The notes: generated by a model not told the origin, from the letters alone. A DNA stretch of 64,000 bases from Deltaproteobacteria bacterium (GCA_016178705.1 JACOST010000008.1:38069-102068), one strand, 5' to 3'; positions 40,751 to 49,307 are shown, counted from the first letter of the stretch. Numbers and translations are program-made.

Positions 40751-42176
40751 ACGAGCAACGCCGAAGCGTTGCGTTTGCCCTTTTTAACCGCAGAAAGAAG
40801 AGACGGGCAAAATGGCGTTCTTGCTCGTCGATGGACCAGTACTTCGTATCCCGGTGTTTCTCGTACTCATACTCTACGTGGTAGCCATCGCTTTCGCTTT
40901 CCTGTTCGATAGTACTCGATGACTCCGTGTCCGTCAGATCCTCGTCGTCTTCACTGCGCGCAGTGTGAGAACTTCCTACTACGGTGCTGCGCGAGCGCGT
41001 CGTCGTAGTGTGACCCACTGTGAGTGGAATTGCAGAAGTTTGTATCTGCTCATCCTTCACGGCCTTCAAGTCCATCTGGTGAGCATAGAACCGCCGGCCG
41101 AAATACATGCTCTCCTCGAAGTCGGTAAGCCGCATGACGACTTCCGCATTGACGTTGGCGCGCAACGCCACATAGGTCTCCTCGTTCTCAAGCCGCGCCT
41201 GTTCGATCGACTGCATCCCCACGACAAGGTAGAGGCCGTAGCCGGCCGTCTCTGCGAGAATCCGCGCCGTGTCGGCCGTGAGGTACCGGCTTGCTTCGTC
41301 AATTGCGAGAAAGAACGGTGCCGTCTTATCCACTTTTTCCCGCCGCTTGGCTCCCATGAAGAACGATTTGATGAGTAGGCGAATAAACAGCGCCGCAGCC
41401 TCGTCGTCCTGGTCCTTCGGCTCGGCGTTCACGAGGATAATCCAGCCCTCATCCATGAGTTTTCTGAAATCGAGGCCGGCCGTTGTGAAGGTGAGCCTCA
41501 GGCGATCATCCTGAAAGAGGTTTTCTAGGCGTCGGTACGGCGCCGCAAGCTCGTGGTAGCGGTCCAAGAGCCGCGGAAGCTCGGCGATCGCGCCGAGCAT
41601 CGAGGAGCGCTCAAGACTACGCGTGACCGCCTGCTTGATTGTCGTATCCTGGGGATCGAACAGGTCGCGGGTGAGCAGGAACGGGATACCAAGTTTCAAG
41701 AGCGAGAGAAGACCCGACTCCGTCGTCGTTTTCAGGTGGGGTTGTTCGCTGGCCGATCCCTGTTTTCCAAGCGTGCTCAGAAGGGCGCTGGTCAAATTGC
41801 CGGCGATGTACGCTTGAGACTGCCCCGGAGCATCGAACGGATCGTACGTAACCACGAACTCAGGATCGTTGATATCCCAGAAGATGACCCGCTTACTGAT
41901 TCCCTGCTGGCGAAGGAATGAGGCCATGCGCCAGTAACTCGATCCGTGTGGGTCGATGTAACAGAAGCCCGCCTTGCGGCGGCGAGCTAACTGTTGAAGG
42001 GCATACTCAATCGCGAACGTTTTTCCACTGCGCGTCGTGCCGTAGTAGGCGAGGTGCGGTCGCTTGCTCGCCTCGCGCGGGTAGATGAACGGTTTCTCCG
42101 AATCGTTTGGAGCGTGCCCGAGAAGAAACAGGCTCCCTGCGGAGACCTCATCAAATTTAGTCCAATTCGAAGCCAT
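40740..42176 (-). CDS. VirD4/TraD-like DNA-transfer ATPase
   Basis: A 478-residue FtsK/HerA-superfamily ATPase. Walker A is GTTRSGKT (residues 46-53) and Walker B is FFLAIDEASRYL; the LYLVVGMQSIEQARL sensor strand and a C-terminal Ser/Glu-rich acidic tail follow. No N-terminal membrane helices, unlike classical coupling proteins; the anchor may be supplied by the upstream gene product, whose frame overlaps this start by 20 bp. It would couple DNA to a transfer channel that is not encoded here. Confidence 0.83.
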   Translation of the reverse strand: MASNWTKFDEVSAGSLFLLGHAPNDSEKPFIYPREASKRPHLAYYGTTRSGKTFAIEYALQQLARRRKAGFCYIDPHGSSYWRMASFLRQQGISKRVIFWDINDPEFVVTYDPFDAPGQSQAYIAGNLTSALLSTLGKQGSASEQPHLKTTTESGLLSLLKLGIPFLLTRDLFDPQDTTIKQAVTRSLERSSMLGAIAELPRLLDRYHELAAPYRRLENLFQDDRLRLTFTTAGLDFRKLMDEGWIILVNAEPKDQDDEAAALFIRLLIKSFFMGAKRREKVDKTAPFFLAIDEASRYLTADTARILAETAGYGLYLVVGMQSIEQARLENEETYVALRANVNAEVVMRLTDFEESMYFGRRFYAHQMDLKAVKDEQIQTSAIPLTVGHTTTTRSRSTVVGSSHTARSEDDEDLTDTESSSTIEQESESDGYHVEYEYEKHRDTKYWSIDEQERHFARLFFLRLKRANATLRRCSCER

Positions 42177-43587
42177 CTTTCTCGAGCTTTTTCTTCAGGT
42201 CCGGATCGGTGCGTAGTTGTTCGCCGTAGTACTTCTTGATCTCTTCGAAACAACGAGCCCGGAGGGTGTCGTCAGCGGCTTGCGCAAATTCGGCGCGTGT
42301 GGTTCCCGTCGGCGCTTCACGCCGAAAGCGATCCAGAATGTCATAGTAGGCGTCGAACTTCGTTCCTCGGTCCGATCCCTGGCCCGGCTTCTTGCGCTTT
42401 TGACGAAGACTCTTGAGTCTTTGCTTCTTCTCTTCAATAGAAATATCAAGATCGAGATCCTTGTCCTCCTTCTCTTTTGCGAGGCGTTCCACGTCAGCAA
42501 ATTTTCTGCTCAGAGCCAGAAAATTGTCCACTTTCTGGAGCGCCTGCGCCTCAATCCTCAACCGCACTTCGTTGTAGCGCTCATGTGCCCGGTCGACCTG
42601 TCGCTCCTTGAGGTACGTCCAGAATTCCGACCAGGCGGCGACGGAGGCTCCGCTTCCTGGAATCCGCTTCGACGCATCCGACGGTTGATTTGCAAAATCG
42701 GTCGCCAACTCTTGTCGGAGCTGCGCCTCTGCTTCCTTGAGGCGTTCGCTGAAGCCTTCGCCCACCCCTCTGATTTGCCGATTCTCTGCCATGGACGGTT
42801 GTCCAACACTATCCGAAAGGTCCACGCGCGCCAACGCTTCTCGCTCGACCGCACCTCTCGGCCGAGGGCGACCGCCGAAGAAGGCCACGGAGATCGCGAT
42901 CCAATCGGCCAAGCGCCAAGCCAGAGGTGTGAGAGGGCCGCGGAAGACGTAGCCAGCGACGCTGGCAGTGACCAGGATGACCAGCAGCACGATTGCCTTC
43001 TGGGCGATGGGCATCGGGATCTTGTACGCGGTGGCGGTGGATAGCACCAAAACCCGCACTTTGGGCGGATCAAAACCCAGTACGCCGATGGAGCCGTACA
43101 TGACGGGTGGGGGAACATCGAAGCGAAAGCGGACCCGTTCAAGCACCCGTTCTGAGGGGAGTTCCCCTGGGCGCGTCCACCGCAACACCTGATGAACTCC
43201 AGAATTGTCAGCGAATACCACCTCCGCGTATGGCCTGACGTCTGCCCCCGGCGGCGTAAGGGGATGCACCATTTTGTGTTCGTACTTGATCTCAAAGTTG
43301 TCGTCGGCAGCGATCATAATTCCACCCCAACCTGGGGCTGGGTAAATCCAGCTGCTCCAACACTCAGGAGGGCCAGCCTCTATCGTGAAGCGATAGAGTT
43401 GGTTGGCCGGCACGCAGTAGCCGTCCGCACAGTGAACGGTCGGCGTTTCCTCGCTTGGTGGAGGCAGTGGCCTCGGCGCATAGCCACAGACCAACGATGC
43501 ATCGCCTCGAAAAATGTTCACTGATTGCGCTTCGCTGCTCGATGCGCCGCACAGAAGAAGCAGGAGGATCACTTCACAGATCGCCAT
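42157..43587 (-). CDS. Exported/membrane protein with coiled-coil cytoplasmic region
   Basis: 476 residues: signal peptide (AICEVILLLLLCGASSSEAQ), a Cys-containing extracytoplasmic domain (about 20-190), two membrane segments (AIVLLVILVTASVAGYVF and ADWIAISVAFFGG), then a long charged coiled-coil cytoplasmic part (FADVERLAKEKEDKDLDLDISIEEKKQRLKSLRQKRKK). Its gene overlaps the VirD4-like ATPase gene, so it is probably the membrane anchor of that ATPase. Family not recognised. ATG 43587. Confidence 0.68.
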   Translation of the reverse strand: MAICEVILLLLLCGASSSEAQSVNIFRGDASLVCGYAPRPLPPPSEETPTVHCADGYCVPANQLYRFTIEAGPPECWSSWIYPAPGWGGIMIAADDNFEIKYEHKMVHPLTPPGADVRPYAEVVFADNSGVHQVLRWTRPGELPSERVLERVRFRFDVPPPVMYGSIGVLGFDPPKVRVLVLSTATAYKIPMPIAQKAIVLLVILVTASVAGYVFRGPLTPLAWRLADWIAISVAFFGGRPRPRGAVEREALARVDLSDSVGQPSMAENRQIRGVGEGFSERLKEAEAQLRQELATDFANQPSDASKRIPGSGASVAAWSEFWTYLKERQVDRAHERYNEVRLRIEAQALQKVDNFLALSRKFADVERLAKEKEDKDLDLDISIEEKKQRLKSLRQKRKKPGQGSDRGTKFDAYYDILDRFRREAPTGTTRAEFAQAADDTLRARCFEEIKKYYGEQLRTDPDLKKKLEKDGFELD

Positions 43588-43699
43588 CTGGTGGTAGAAT
43601 GAGGTCAGTCGTTGGTGGCCTCTCCCGAGGCCCTCACTTCCGGCAGCGAGCGGCTCATAGATTGGGCCACTCGCACGCCGACAAGGGAGGAGGAATCTC

Positions 43700-43885
43700 A
43701 TGAGACCGGCCACGCATACCTTGCAGCACGAGATCGAGAATCTCGATCGGCTCTTTACTGGAGAGTTGAGGCTCGTCAACGAGCGCATCGCGCTGGAGTT
43801 TCTACGGCAGAAGCTCCGTCTTGAAAAGCAAAAGGCTCAACTCCTCAGAAGGCTTGCCGGCAGGTTGACGACTCCTGACCGGTAA
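43700..43885 (+). CDS. 61-residue coiled-coil protein
   Basis: MRPATHTLQHEIENLDRLFTGELRLVNERIALEFLRQKLRLEKQKAQLLRRLAG: strongly helical with heptad-like Leu spacing, basic at the C-terminus. GGGAGGAGG lies 7 bases before the ATG. It is on the + strand, divergent from the membrane protein gene, and the transcript continues into the structured region and terminator downstream. Confidence 0.6.
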   Translation: MRPATHTLQHEIENLDRLFTGELRLVNERIALEFLRQKLRLEKQKAQLLRRLAGRLTTPDR

Positions 43886-43913
43886 GGGTGCGACCGGAGC
43901 ACCACGCAGCAGA

Positions 43914-44021
43914 GACGCAGGGGCTCCACCCTGGGTAAAGAGAAGAGGCGGAGCACCTGGCGGACACTGCCGCCCAGGTGATCTCACAAGTCCCTCATCT
44001 CGCCTCCGGAGCCCCTGCGTC
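43914..44021 (+). ncRNA. Nested-stem structured region
   Basis: A 14-bp perfect outer stem, GACGCAGGGGCTCC with GGAGCCCCTGCGTC, encloses GAGGCG/CGCCTC and an inner CACCTGGCGG/CCGCCCAGGTG hairpin. It sits between the 61-residue gene and a + strand terminator with no reading frame across it. A structured RNA or a cruciform DNA site are both possible. Confidence 0.5.
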
Positions 44022-44061
44022 ATCCGGTACAGCTCTTTGAAATGGTTTTCGTTTCATTCAC

Positions 44062-44089
44062 GACCCTTCCATCACGGACGGGTCTTTTT
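44062..44089 (+). terminator. Rho-independent terminator (plus strand)
   Basis: GACCC-TT-CC-(5)-GG-AC-GGGTC followed by TTTTTCTTTCT. It ends the transcript that carries the 61-residue gene and the structured region. Confidence 0.72.
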
Positions 44090-44130
44090 CTTTCTGAGGT
44101 TGGCTAACGACCGTCGGTCTCGGCGCCTGA

Positions 44131-45258
44131 TCATCTCCTACTCGAAGACTGTTTGAGATCGTTTGTTCCCCAGTGTTCCAGATCGCGATCAGCAAACGGT
44201 TCAATCGGCGAAATGTGCGGTCGGTACCGTAGCGCCGAAGGCGAGATGTCGAGACGCTCCCCGAGCGCGCGCTTATATTCGATGGCCACCCTGCTGTAGC
44301 GGAAGGTCTGTCTCGGAAGGACGATTCGGGCATATTTCTCGATCTCGACCTCAGCTGCCCTGGGCCTTCTTAGCTTCAGGGCGCGGCTGATCTTCGGTCG
44401 AAGCGGGGAGACCGCCATGACCCAATCGAGCTTCTCGTCGTTGAAGTACCTATCAAGGTTGGTAAGGTCGGCCAGCTTTTGCTCCGCTTCTTCCGAATCG
44501 AGTTCGACGTGGTGGCCCGCAATCTCGATGCGCGCCTCGGACCGGACAAACGACGAGTTGCTAGTCCTTGCAATCTTCTCAAGTGCGGGAAGGTGGCGGG
44601 CAATCTCGAACTTGTCCGGCAGAAGTGTCTCCAACGTTCTCCGACACCTCAACACGTTGAAGTGATCGCGCCACTCACGGATCGCCGGAGGCGCGCTCCG
44701 CTTGCAGCTCGCAACGATCAAGTGATCGAGTGCCTGCGCGACCTTCTGAGTAGCCAGATCGCTCGATTCGAGACGAAGTACATCGTAGTGGAGCTCGAAC
44801 CAAGGGGCCGCCGCGAGAGGATCGCCGACGGCGAGGTAGTGGCGGACAATGGCATCGATGCAATCGCGGAGGTACTCCATCTCATCCGCGGCCCAGCCGG
44901 TTTCAAGGATAGTGGACTGGGCTCCCTTGGGGCCGCCGAAACGACTCAGAATCGTCCGACTCACGCGGTACGCCGCTTTCTCCGCGCGGCACTTTGACTG
45001 GTCAACTCGCCATCGTCGTTGGAGTTCGAGCACTCCGAGATTCCGTTCCCACTCTGCCTTGGCCGCCCCGCCCATCCTACATTCCGCACAATAGCGCGGA
45101 GGCCGCCCACGGCCGCCTGAGAACAAGGTGCGCGGGCAAATTCCTCGCCCGGCGAGATCGCAACTCCGGCACCCCGTGCACTCGCAGTGCCTCGGAGTAA
45201 CAACATCAACCCTTGGTGCTTCGCCGGGGCAAAACGTTCGTGCAGGCGATGATCGCAT
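44131..45258 (-). CDS. Unrecognised protein with Cys-rich N-terminus
   Basis: 375 residues. The N-terminal 65 residues have HCECTGCRSCDLAGRGICP and RYCAECR, a multi-Cys zinc-binding region; the rest is helical and Arg/Glu-rich (ELQRRWRVDQSKCRAEK, RRTLETLLPDKFEIARHLPALEKIA). I do not recognise a family. The position downstream of the replication-relaxation gene on the same strand suggests a replication or transfer accessory with a DNA-binding zinc domain. ATG 45258. Confidence 0.6.
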   Translation of the reverse strand: MRSSPARTFCPGEAPRVDVVTPRHCECTGCRSCDLAGRGICPRTLFSGGRGRPPRYCAECRMGGAAKAEWERNLGVLELQRRWRVDQSKCRAEKAAYRVSRTILSRFGGPKGAQSTILETGWAADEMEYLRDCIDAIVRHYLAVGDPLAAAPWFELHYDVLRLESSDLATQKVAQALDHLIVASCKRSAPPAIREWRDHFNVLRCRRTLETLLPDKFEIARHLPALEKIARTSNSSFVRSEARIEIAGHHVELDSEEAEQKLADLTNLDRYFNDEKLDWVMAVSPLRPKISRALKLRRPRAAEVEIEKYARIVLPRQTFRYSRVAIEYKRALGERLDISPSALRYRPHISPIEPFADRDLEHWGTNDLKQSSSRR

Positions 45259-45363
45259 TCGGCATCTCCTTTGCCGCTCGCCACTGGCCAGGGTGCCAGG
45301 CCATAGAGGTTAGCCCTCTCTTTGATCCAAATCGATCGATGTGTGAAGATCCGGTCCGGAATT

Positions 45364-46317
45364 TTAATCGGCAGTAGCTCCTTGGGGATGTCCACTGCTG
45401 CCCTCCAACACGGAAGGGCTCTTTGCTTTTTCAGACGGAAGCCGCCGTTGCAACGGACTTCCAACAAGTGCACGAAGCGCATACGGATCATCCGCGCTGC
45501 GCCATACGGTGGCGAACACGTTCGACGGACAGTCCCCGTATGTCTCCTCCGTGGTGAACCAGAAGAGCCGGCGTTCGTCCGGCCGGATGTCGGTTCCATC
45601 GAGTAAGAGGTTCAGCAAGTTCGAAGCGCGCTCTTCAGTCTTGGTGATCACGCACACGCGAAAGCTCGGCACGCCGAAAAACTCAAGATGGCGTTTCTCC
45701 CGGTACATTGCCGCGTAATCTTCGAACTTCTCGGCCATGCGGTTGTGGTCCATGGTTGACCGATCGGCTTCGAGGAAGTGGGCATTGGGATGAACGTCGG
45801 CACCGGCGAGGATCAGGAACGCGTCGGGGTTCACCTTCCGGAGGTGTCCGTCTAGGCCGCGCCAGTTGCGCAGCAAGGCATACTGCCCGCGAGGGCGGCT
45901 TTCTCTTTCGTAGTGCTCGATCGTCAGAGACGACAGTGCTTTCGCTCCGGCGAGCACAGCGACATACCAGCGCGCCACCATGAGTGTGTGTTCGATGAAG
46001 AGTGTTTTGACGTCGCGGTTCTTCTCGGGCCAGTCAGCGAACGGAAGCGGCAGTTGGTGCTTGGTCAGGATCTCGGCGCCGGCGCCGGTGAGTGCGTACA
46101 CAAACTCGCTCCGGCGGTTCTCCCGCGGCAGCCGGCGCACGTAACCACCTGCCGCGAGCTTCCGCAGGCGACGATCAAGGTTTGTGTCCTCTTCCGAGGC
46201 AGTGACGCCAAAGAGCGGCAGGATGAGTGCGCGCGTCAAGAAGCGATGCTCGTAGATCGCCTTGAGGATCTTCACGTCTCTTGATTGGAACGCGAATGGG
46301 GATGTCTTCCGGGACAT
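45364..46317 (-). CDS. Replication-relaxation family protein
   Basis: A 317-residue protein of the Replic_Relax type: an N-terminal winged-helix (SRDVKILKAIYEHRFLTRALILPLFG...NLDRRLRKLAAGGYVRRLP) and the core KTLFIEHTLMVARWYVAVLAG, then VNPDAFLILAG and the FLEADRSTMDHNRMAEKFEDYAAMYREK segment (nuclease-like E-x-D). Members are encoded by plasmids and integrative elements and act in initiating replication or transfer. The structured region upstream (46378-46740) would be a sensible target site. Confidence 0.82.
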   Translation of the reverse strand: MSRKTSPFAFQSRDVKILKAIYEHRFLTRALILPLFGVTASEEDTNLDRRLRKLAAGGYVRRLPRENRRSEFVYALTGAGAEILTKHQLPLPFADWPEKNRDVKTLFIEHTLMVARWYVAVLAGAKALSSLTIEHYERESRPRGQYALLRNWRGLDGHLRKVNPDAFLILAGADVHPNAHFLEADRSTMDHNRMAEKFEDYAAMYREKRHLEFFGVPSFRVCVITKTEERASNLLNLLLDGTDIRPDERRLFWFTTEETYGDCPSNVFATVWRSADDPYALRALVGSPLQRRLPSEKAKSPSVLEGSSGHPQGATAD

Positions 46318-46377
46318 GGTTACACGTCTTCTGGCCGCCGAAGCTCCGGGAGCACCGCGTTCAAAGTTGGCCGCTGA

Positions 46378-46740
46378 GCCCCCTTTGAAGGGGGCGTTCC
46401 GCAGTGCAGCGAAGGACAGCGGAACGGGGGTAGATTCCGCCGCAGGCGAATGGAGGGGCTACCACTGTTCCGGCGCAAATCGTCGGGGGCGTCAGCTCCC
46501 GACTGCAGACAAAAGGGTGGAGCAACGCGAAACCCCGGAGCTTCGATCGACAGGATCGAAGCGGAGTGTCCGAGCCCAACGACGGCTCGGACATTTTGGC
46601 TGCAGTCGGGAGGTGCGGAGCAGGGTTCATCCTGGAAAAAGGGCAAGCACTGCGCGGCCTTTTGTAAGGATGACCTGTCGGGACACGTTTTGACGTGACC
46701 CGACACCCTGCGGAGAGCCTCCCGACGATTTGCGCCGGGG
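46378..46740. other. 360-bp multi-hairpin region, candidate oriT/oriV or structured RNA
   Basis: Between the relaxation protein gene and the HTH gene. Stems, all perfect unless stated: GCCCCCTT/AAGGGGGC (46378, loop 2); CGTTCCGC/GCGGAACG (46395/46419); outer 18-bp CCGGCGCAA...CGTCGGG/CCCGACG...TTGCGCCGG (46470-46487 with 46721-46738); inside it CTCCCGACTGCAG-A-CAAAA paired with 46594-46612 (one mismatch), GCTTCGATC/GATCGAAGC (46540/46554), TGTCCGAGCC/GGCTCGGACA (46567/46584) and the 46676 hairpin. An open frame crosses it on the minus strand, but the repeats dictate its composition and I do not call it a gene. Confidence 0.65.
46676..46705. repeat. 30-bp hairpin TGTCGGG-A-CACGT-TTTG-ACGTG-A-CCCGACA
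   Basis: A stem of 7 and 5 bp with a symmetric A/A mismatch and TTTG loop. Lies inside the structured region, and its GTCGGG arm motif recurs in the other stems. It resembles a relaxase nic-site hairpin. Confidence 0.6.
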
Positions 46741-46767
46741 TGGGGTTCCGTTGATTCCCTCCTCTCT

Positions 46768-46783
46768 GTGAACCCAGGTTCAC
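46768..46783. promoter_or_regulatory. parS-like palindrome GTGAACCCAGGTTCAC
   Basis: A 16-bp palindrome (7-bp arms around CA), 18 bp beyond the HTH gene stop. A 15-of-16 copy lies within parB at 48093-48108. Position next to parAB suggests the ParB-binding centromere. Confidence 0.62.
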
Positions 46784-46800
46784 TGATGTCGTTCATGTTC

Positions 46801-47694
46801 CTATTCCTTTGTCCGTTGGTTCGCCGAAGGCACCGAAGTGTGCGCGAGAAATGCCTCGCGCGCGGCACGAATACTCGCCCGCTCGCCTTCGACACTTTCA
46901 GGAGCAGCGAATGAGGTTGCGGCACCGGATGACTGGTTGCGCCGCCGCTTCACGGCCCCGTGAAAGTACTGGCTGGGGGTTTCTCGGATACTGCCGTCGT
47001 GCATCCGTTCTTTGGTTTCGCCGAGCGCTTGGAAGATGAGTTCCGTGTCGCTCGCGTGGCCGGTTCGCACAGCGGTCGCCGCGATCTTGAAATACGAGCG
47101 ATAGTTCTCCGGCTGACCGATGGTCTCTGAAATGGTCTTGGCGAGCCACTCTGCCTTGCCGAACTGATCCCGTGTGAGGCGCGGGGTCCCGTCTGCCGCC
47201 CTCCATGGTTTGCGTTCACCAACGTCATTAACGTTTTGAGTATTCTTCATTGGGTATTCTTTGTCGGAAGCCTGCTTCCGTTCTTGTCCGGAATCGTCGT
47301 TCCGTTCCGGAGCGGAAAAATCTTCCGGACCGGAGTGACCGCCGTCGTTCCGGCGAACTCGTTCGGGAAGTTTCAGGATGTAGTAGATGTTCGGGCGATT
47401 GAGGCCCTGCTGCTTCCAGTCGATGAGAGCGCGGTCGCGCAGCTCCCCCAGGAATGTGCGTACGCTACGATCGGTGATCCCGAGATCTCGCGCTAGCTGT
47501 TGCTGCGCCGGGAAGCAGAAATCTTTCTGCCAGGCATATTTCAGGAGCATGGCATAGGTCATTCGGGCACCGAGCGAGAGATCGTTGTTCTCCAGAATAC
47601 GATTCGGAATCGAAGTGAAGCCGCCCTCAAATTGGCGGAGACTGGCATCCTTGAGGACGACGGTGCGACTCGGTTGCTCGGGTGAAGCGGCCAT
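46801..47694 (-). CDS. HTH protein, plasmid-replication type
   Basis: 297 residues. The N-terminal winged HTH is IPNRILENNDLSLGARMTYAMLLKYAWQKDFCFPAQQQLARDLGITDRSVRTFLGELRDRALIDWK, an HTH_36-like domain found in replication initiators and regulators of plasmids. A charged linker and a C-terminal region with RLTRDQFGKAEWLAKTISETIGQPENYRSYFKIA follow. It lies 3 bp after parB on the same strand, forming a parA-parB-rep order. It probably initiates or controls element replication. Confidence 0.75.
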   Translation of the reverse strand: MAASPEQPSRTVVLKDASLRQFEGGFTSIPNRILENNDLSLGARMTYAMLLKYAWQKDFCFPAQQQLARDLGITDRSVRTFLGELRDRALIDWKQQGLNRPNIYYILKLPERVRRNDGGHSGPEDFSAPERNDDSGQERKQASDKEYPMKNTQNVNDVGERKPWRAADGTPRLTRDQFGKAEWLAKTISETIGQPENYRSYFKIAATAVRTGHASDTELIFQALGETKERMHDGSIRETPSQYFHGAVKRRRNQSSGAATSFAAPESVEGERASIRAAREAFLAHTSVPSANQRTKE

Positions 47695-47697
47695 GGC

Positions 47698-48543
47698 TCA
47701 AGTGGCAACAATGTCTTCCGTCCTTTTCGACTGCCGCGCTTGTCGGAGTTCCGCCAGCTTCGCCTCAAGCGCGATGATGAGTTCGTCGGCGGTCCGATAG
47801 TTCACATTGAACGCCTGCAGTCGTTGCTCGGACACGCCGGTCTTCAACGTCTTCACAAGGTCGAGCGCGCCCTCACCCGTAAGGTGCTCTCGAATCATTT
47901 GCGTGTGCGCCTGCTCGAAGAGTTCGGGGGTGCTTTGGACCCTGCGGAGCGCCCGGCCGTGCTTCTCGGTCAGCAGTCCGGAACGAATCTCCTCTTGGAC
48001 GGCCTCGGGGAGTTGCTTCAAACCAAGCAGGTTGAAAATCTGCCGCTTGGTGAGACCGATTGCGTTATGCTTGCTCAACTCGTCCCAGCTTGGTGAACCC
48101 AGGTTCATTCGAACTTGGATGAGCGCTTCGGCACGGTCGACCGGGTTCAGGTCTTCGCGCACGATGTTCTCGATGAGGGCATCGATGTACGCCTGTTCCG
48201 GTGTTTGATCACGCACAATCACCACGGCGATGTCGGGAATGCCGAGTTCCTTGTGGGCCAACCAGCGACCTTCGCCGGCGATGATTTCGTATTCGGAATT
48301 CGTCTTGATCTCACGGACACGGATCGGTTGCAGCAGTCCGCGCGCGCGGATGGATTCCACCAACTCACGGAACTTGACTGGCGAGCGGTGCCGGCGCGGT
48401 TGATTGGGATTCGGTCGTATCTTGTCGATCGACAGCGTCGTGAGCGATTGCGTGCGCTCAATGCCGAGAGCGTTGCTCATCGCCTCGGCCCTGCTCGTGC
48501 CGATCGGAAACGAATCAAATTTCCCAGCGAAGGATTTCTTCAT
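47698..48543 (-). CDS. parB: ParB/Spo0J family partition protein
   Basis: A 281-residue ParB. The N-terminal CTPase domain has LSIDKIRPNPNQPRR, GLLQPIRVRE and EYEIIAGEGRWLAHKEL, a variant of the usual G-E-R-R-x-R-A box, and IENIVREDLNPVDRAEAL. The central HTH is GLTKRQIFNLLGLKQLPEAVQEEI. ATG overlaps the parA stop by 4 bp. It would load on parS-like sites and, with ParA, segregate the excised or replicating element. Confidence 0.93.
   Translation of the reverse strand: MKKSFAGKFDSFPIGTSRAEAMSNALGIERTQSLTTLSIDKIRPNPNQPRRHRSPVKFRELVESIRARGLLQPIRVREIKTNSEYEIIAGEGRWLAHKELGIPDIAVVIVRDQTPEQAYIDALIENIVREDLNPVDRAEALIQVRMNLGSPSWDELSKHNAIGLTKRQIFNLLGLKQLPEAVQEEIRSGLLTEKHGRALRRVQSTPELFEQAHTQMIREHLTGEGALDLVKTLKTGVSEQRLQAFNVNYRTADELIIALEAKLAELRQARQSKRTEDIVAT
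48093..48108. promoter_or_regulatory. Second parS-like site, inside parB
   Basis: GTGAACCCAGGTTCA followed by T instead of C: 15 of 16 bases match the palindrome at 46768. Chromosomal and plasmid parS sites often lie in or near parB. Confidence 0.55.
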
Positions 48544-49307
48544 CGCCGTTCGATCTCCTCGCTTAGATCACGGTACGCCGCGGCGACCTCGGAATTCCGC
48601 GCGTACAGGACCACTGGGGCGTCGGCGACGGACGATTCTCCCACGGCCGTGGATCGCTTGATGACGGTTTTGAACAGCAACGGTCCGAACTGTTTGACCA
48701 GCTCCGCCAAGATGTCTCGGCTGAGAACCGTGCGGCCGTCGTAGAACGTGCACACGACTCCCAGCACGGCGAGGCTTGGGTTCAAGCGTTTGCGAACCAG
48801 TTGAATGGTGTCCTGGAGCAACCGGGTTCCTTGCAGCGGCCATTTGCCCGTAACCGCGACGGGGATGATGACGTGGGTAGCGGCCGTGAGCGCATTGAGC
48901 GTGAGGCGGCCAAGGGACGGCGGGCAGTCGAGCAACACGTAGTCATAGCCGCTGACCTTCGAGAGCGCTTCTTGGAGCAGCTTCTCAGCCCCCACCATCT
49001 GTGGGAGCTGCATTTCCGCCGCCGCCAAGTATTCGCTTGACGGAATGAGATCGAGGTTCTGGATGCTCGTGGGATGGATCACTTCGGCGGTCTCAAGCTT
49101 CGATCCAAGAAACAGATCGTAGACGGTGCGGGAGTTGCCGTTCGCGGTTGGATCGACACCGACTCCGGCTGTCGAGTTGCACTGATGATCGAGATCGATC
49201 AGAAGCACCCGTTGCCCGCGTTCGGCGAGAGCGGCTGCCACATTGATGGCCAGCGAAGTCTTTCCGACTCCGCCCTTCTGGTTGGCGATGGCAATGGTCT
49301 TGGTCAT
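48540..49307 (-). CDS. parA: ParA-type partition ATPase
   Basis: A 255-residue Walker-type ATPase: deviant Walker A KGGVGKT (residues 11-17), the VLLIDLDHQCNSTAGVGVDP strand, Walker B YDYVLLDCPPSLGRL and the C-terminal ILAELVKQFGPLLFKTVIKRSTAVGESS. No N-terminal HTH, so it is the short type Ib-like ParA. I start at ATG 49307; the open frame to 49415 lacks family similarity. Confidence 0.95.
   Translation of the reverse strand: MTKTIAIANQKGGVGKTSLAINVAAALAERGQRVLLIDLDHQCNSTAGVGVDPTANGNSRTVYDLFLGSKLETAEVIHPTSIQNLDLIPSSEYLAAAEMQLPQMVGAEKLLQEALSKVSGYDYVLLDCPPSLGRLTLNALTAATHVIIPVAVTGKWPLQGTRLLQDTIQLVRKRLNPSLAVLGVVCTFYDGRTVLSRDILAELVKQFGPLLFKTVIKRSTAVGESSVADAPVVLYARNSEVAAAYRDLSEEIERR

Noticed and set aside
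46320..46925. A 200-residue minus-strand open frame across the structured region
   Set aside because: It is built from inverted-repeat sequence, has no family pattern or ribosome site, and its open length follows from GC-rich composition.
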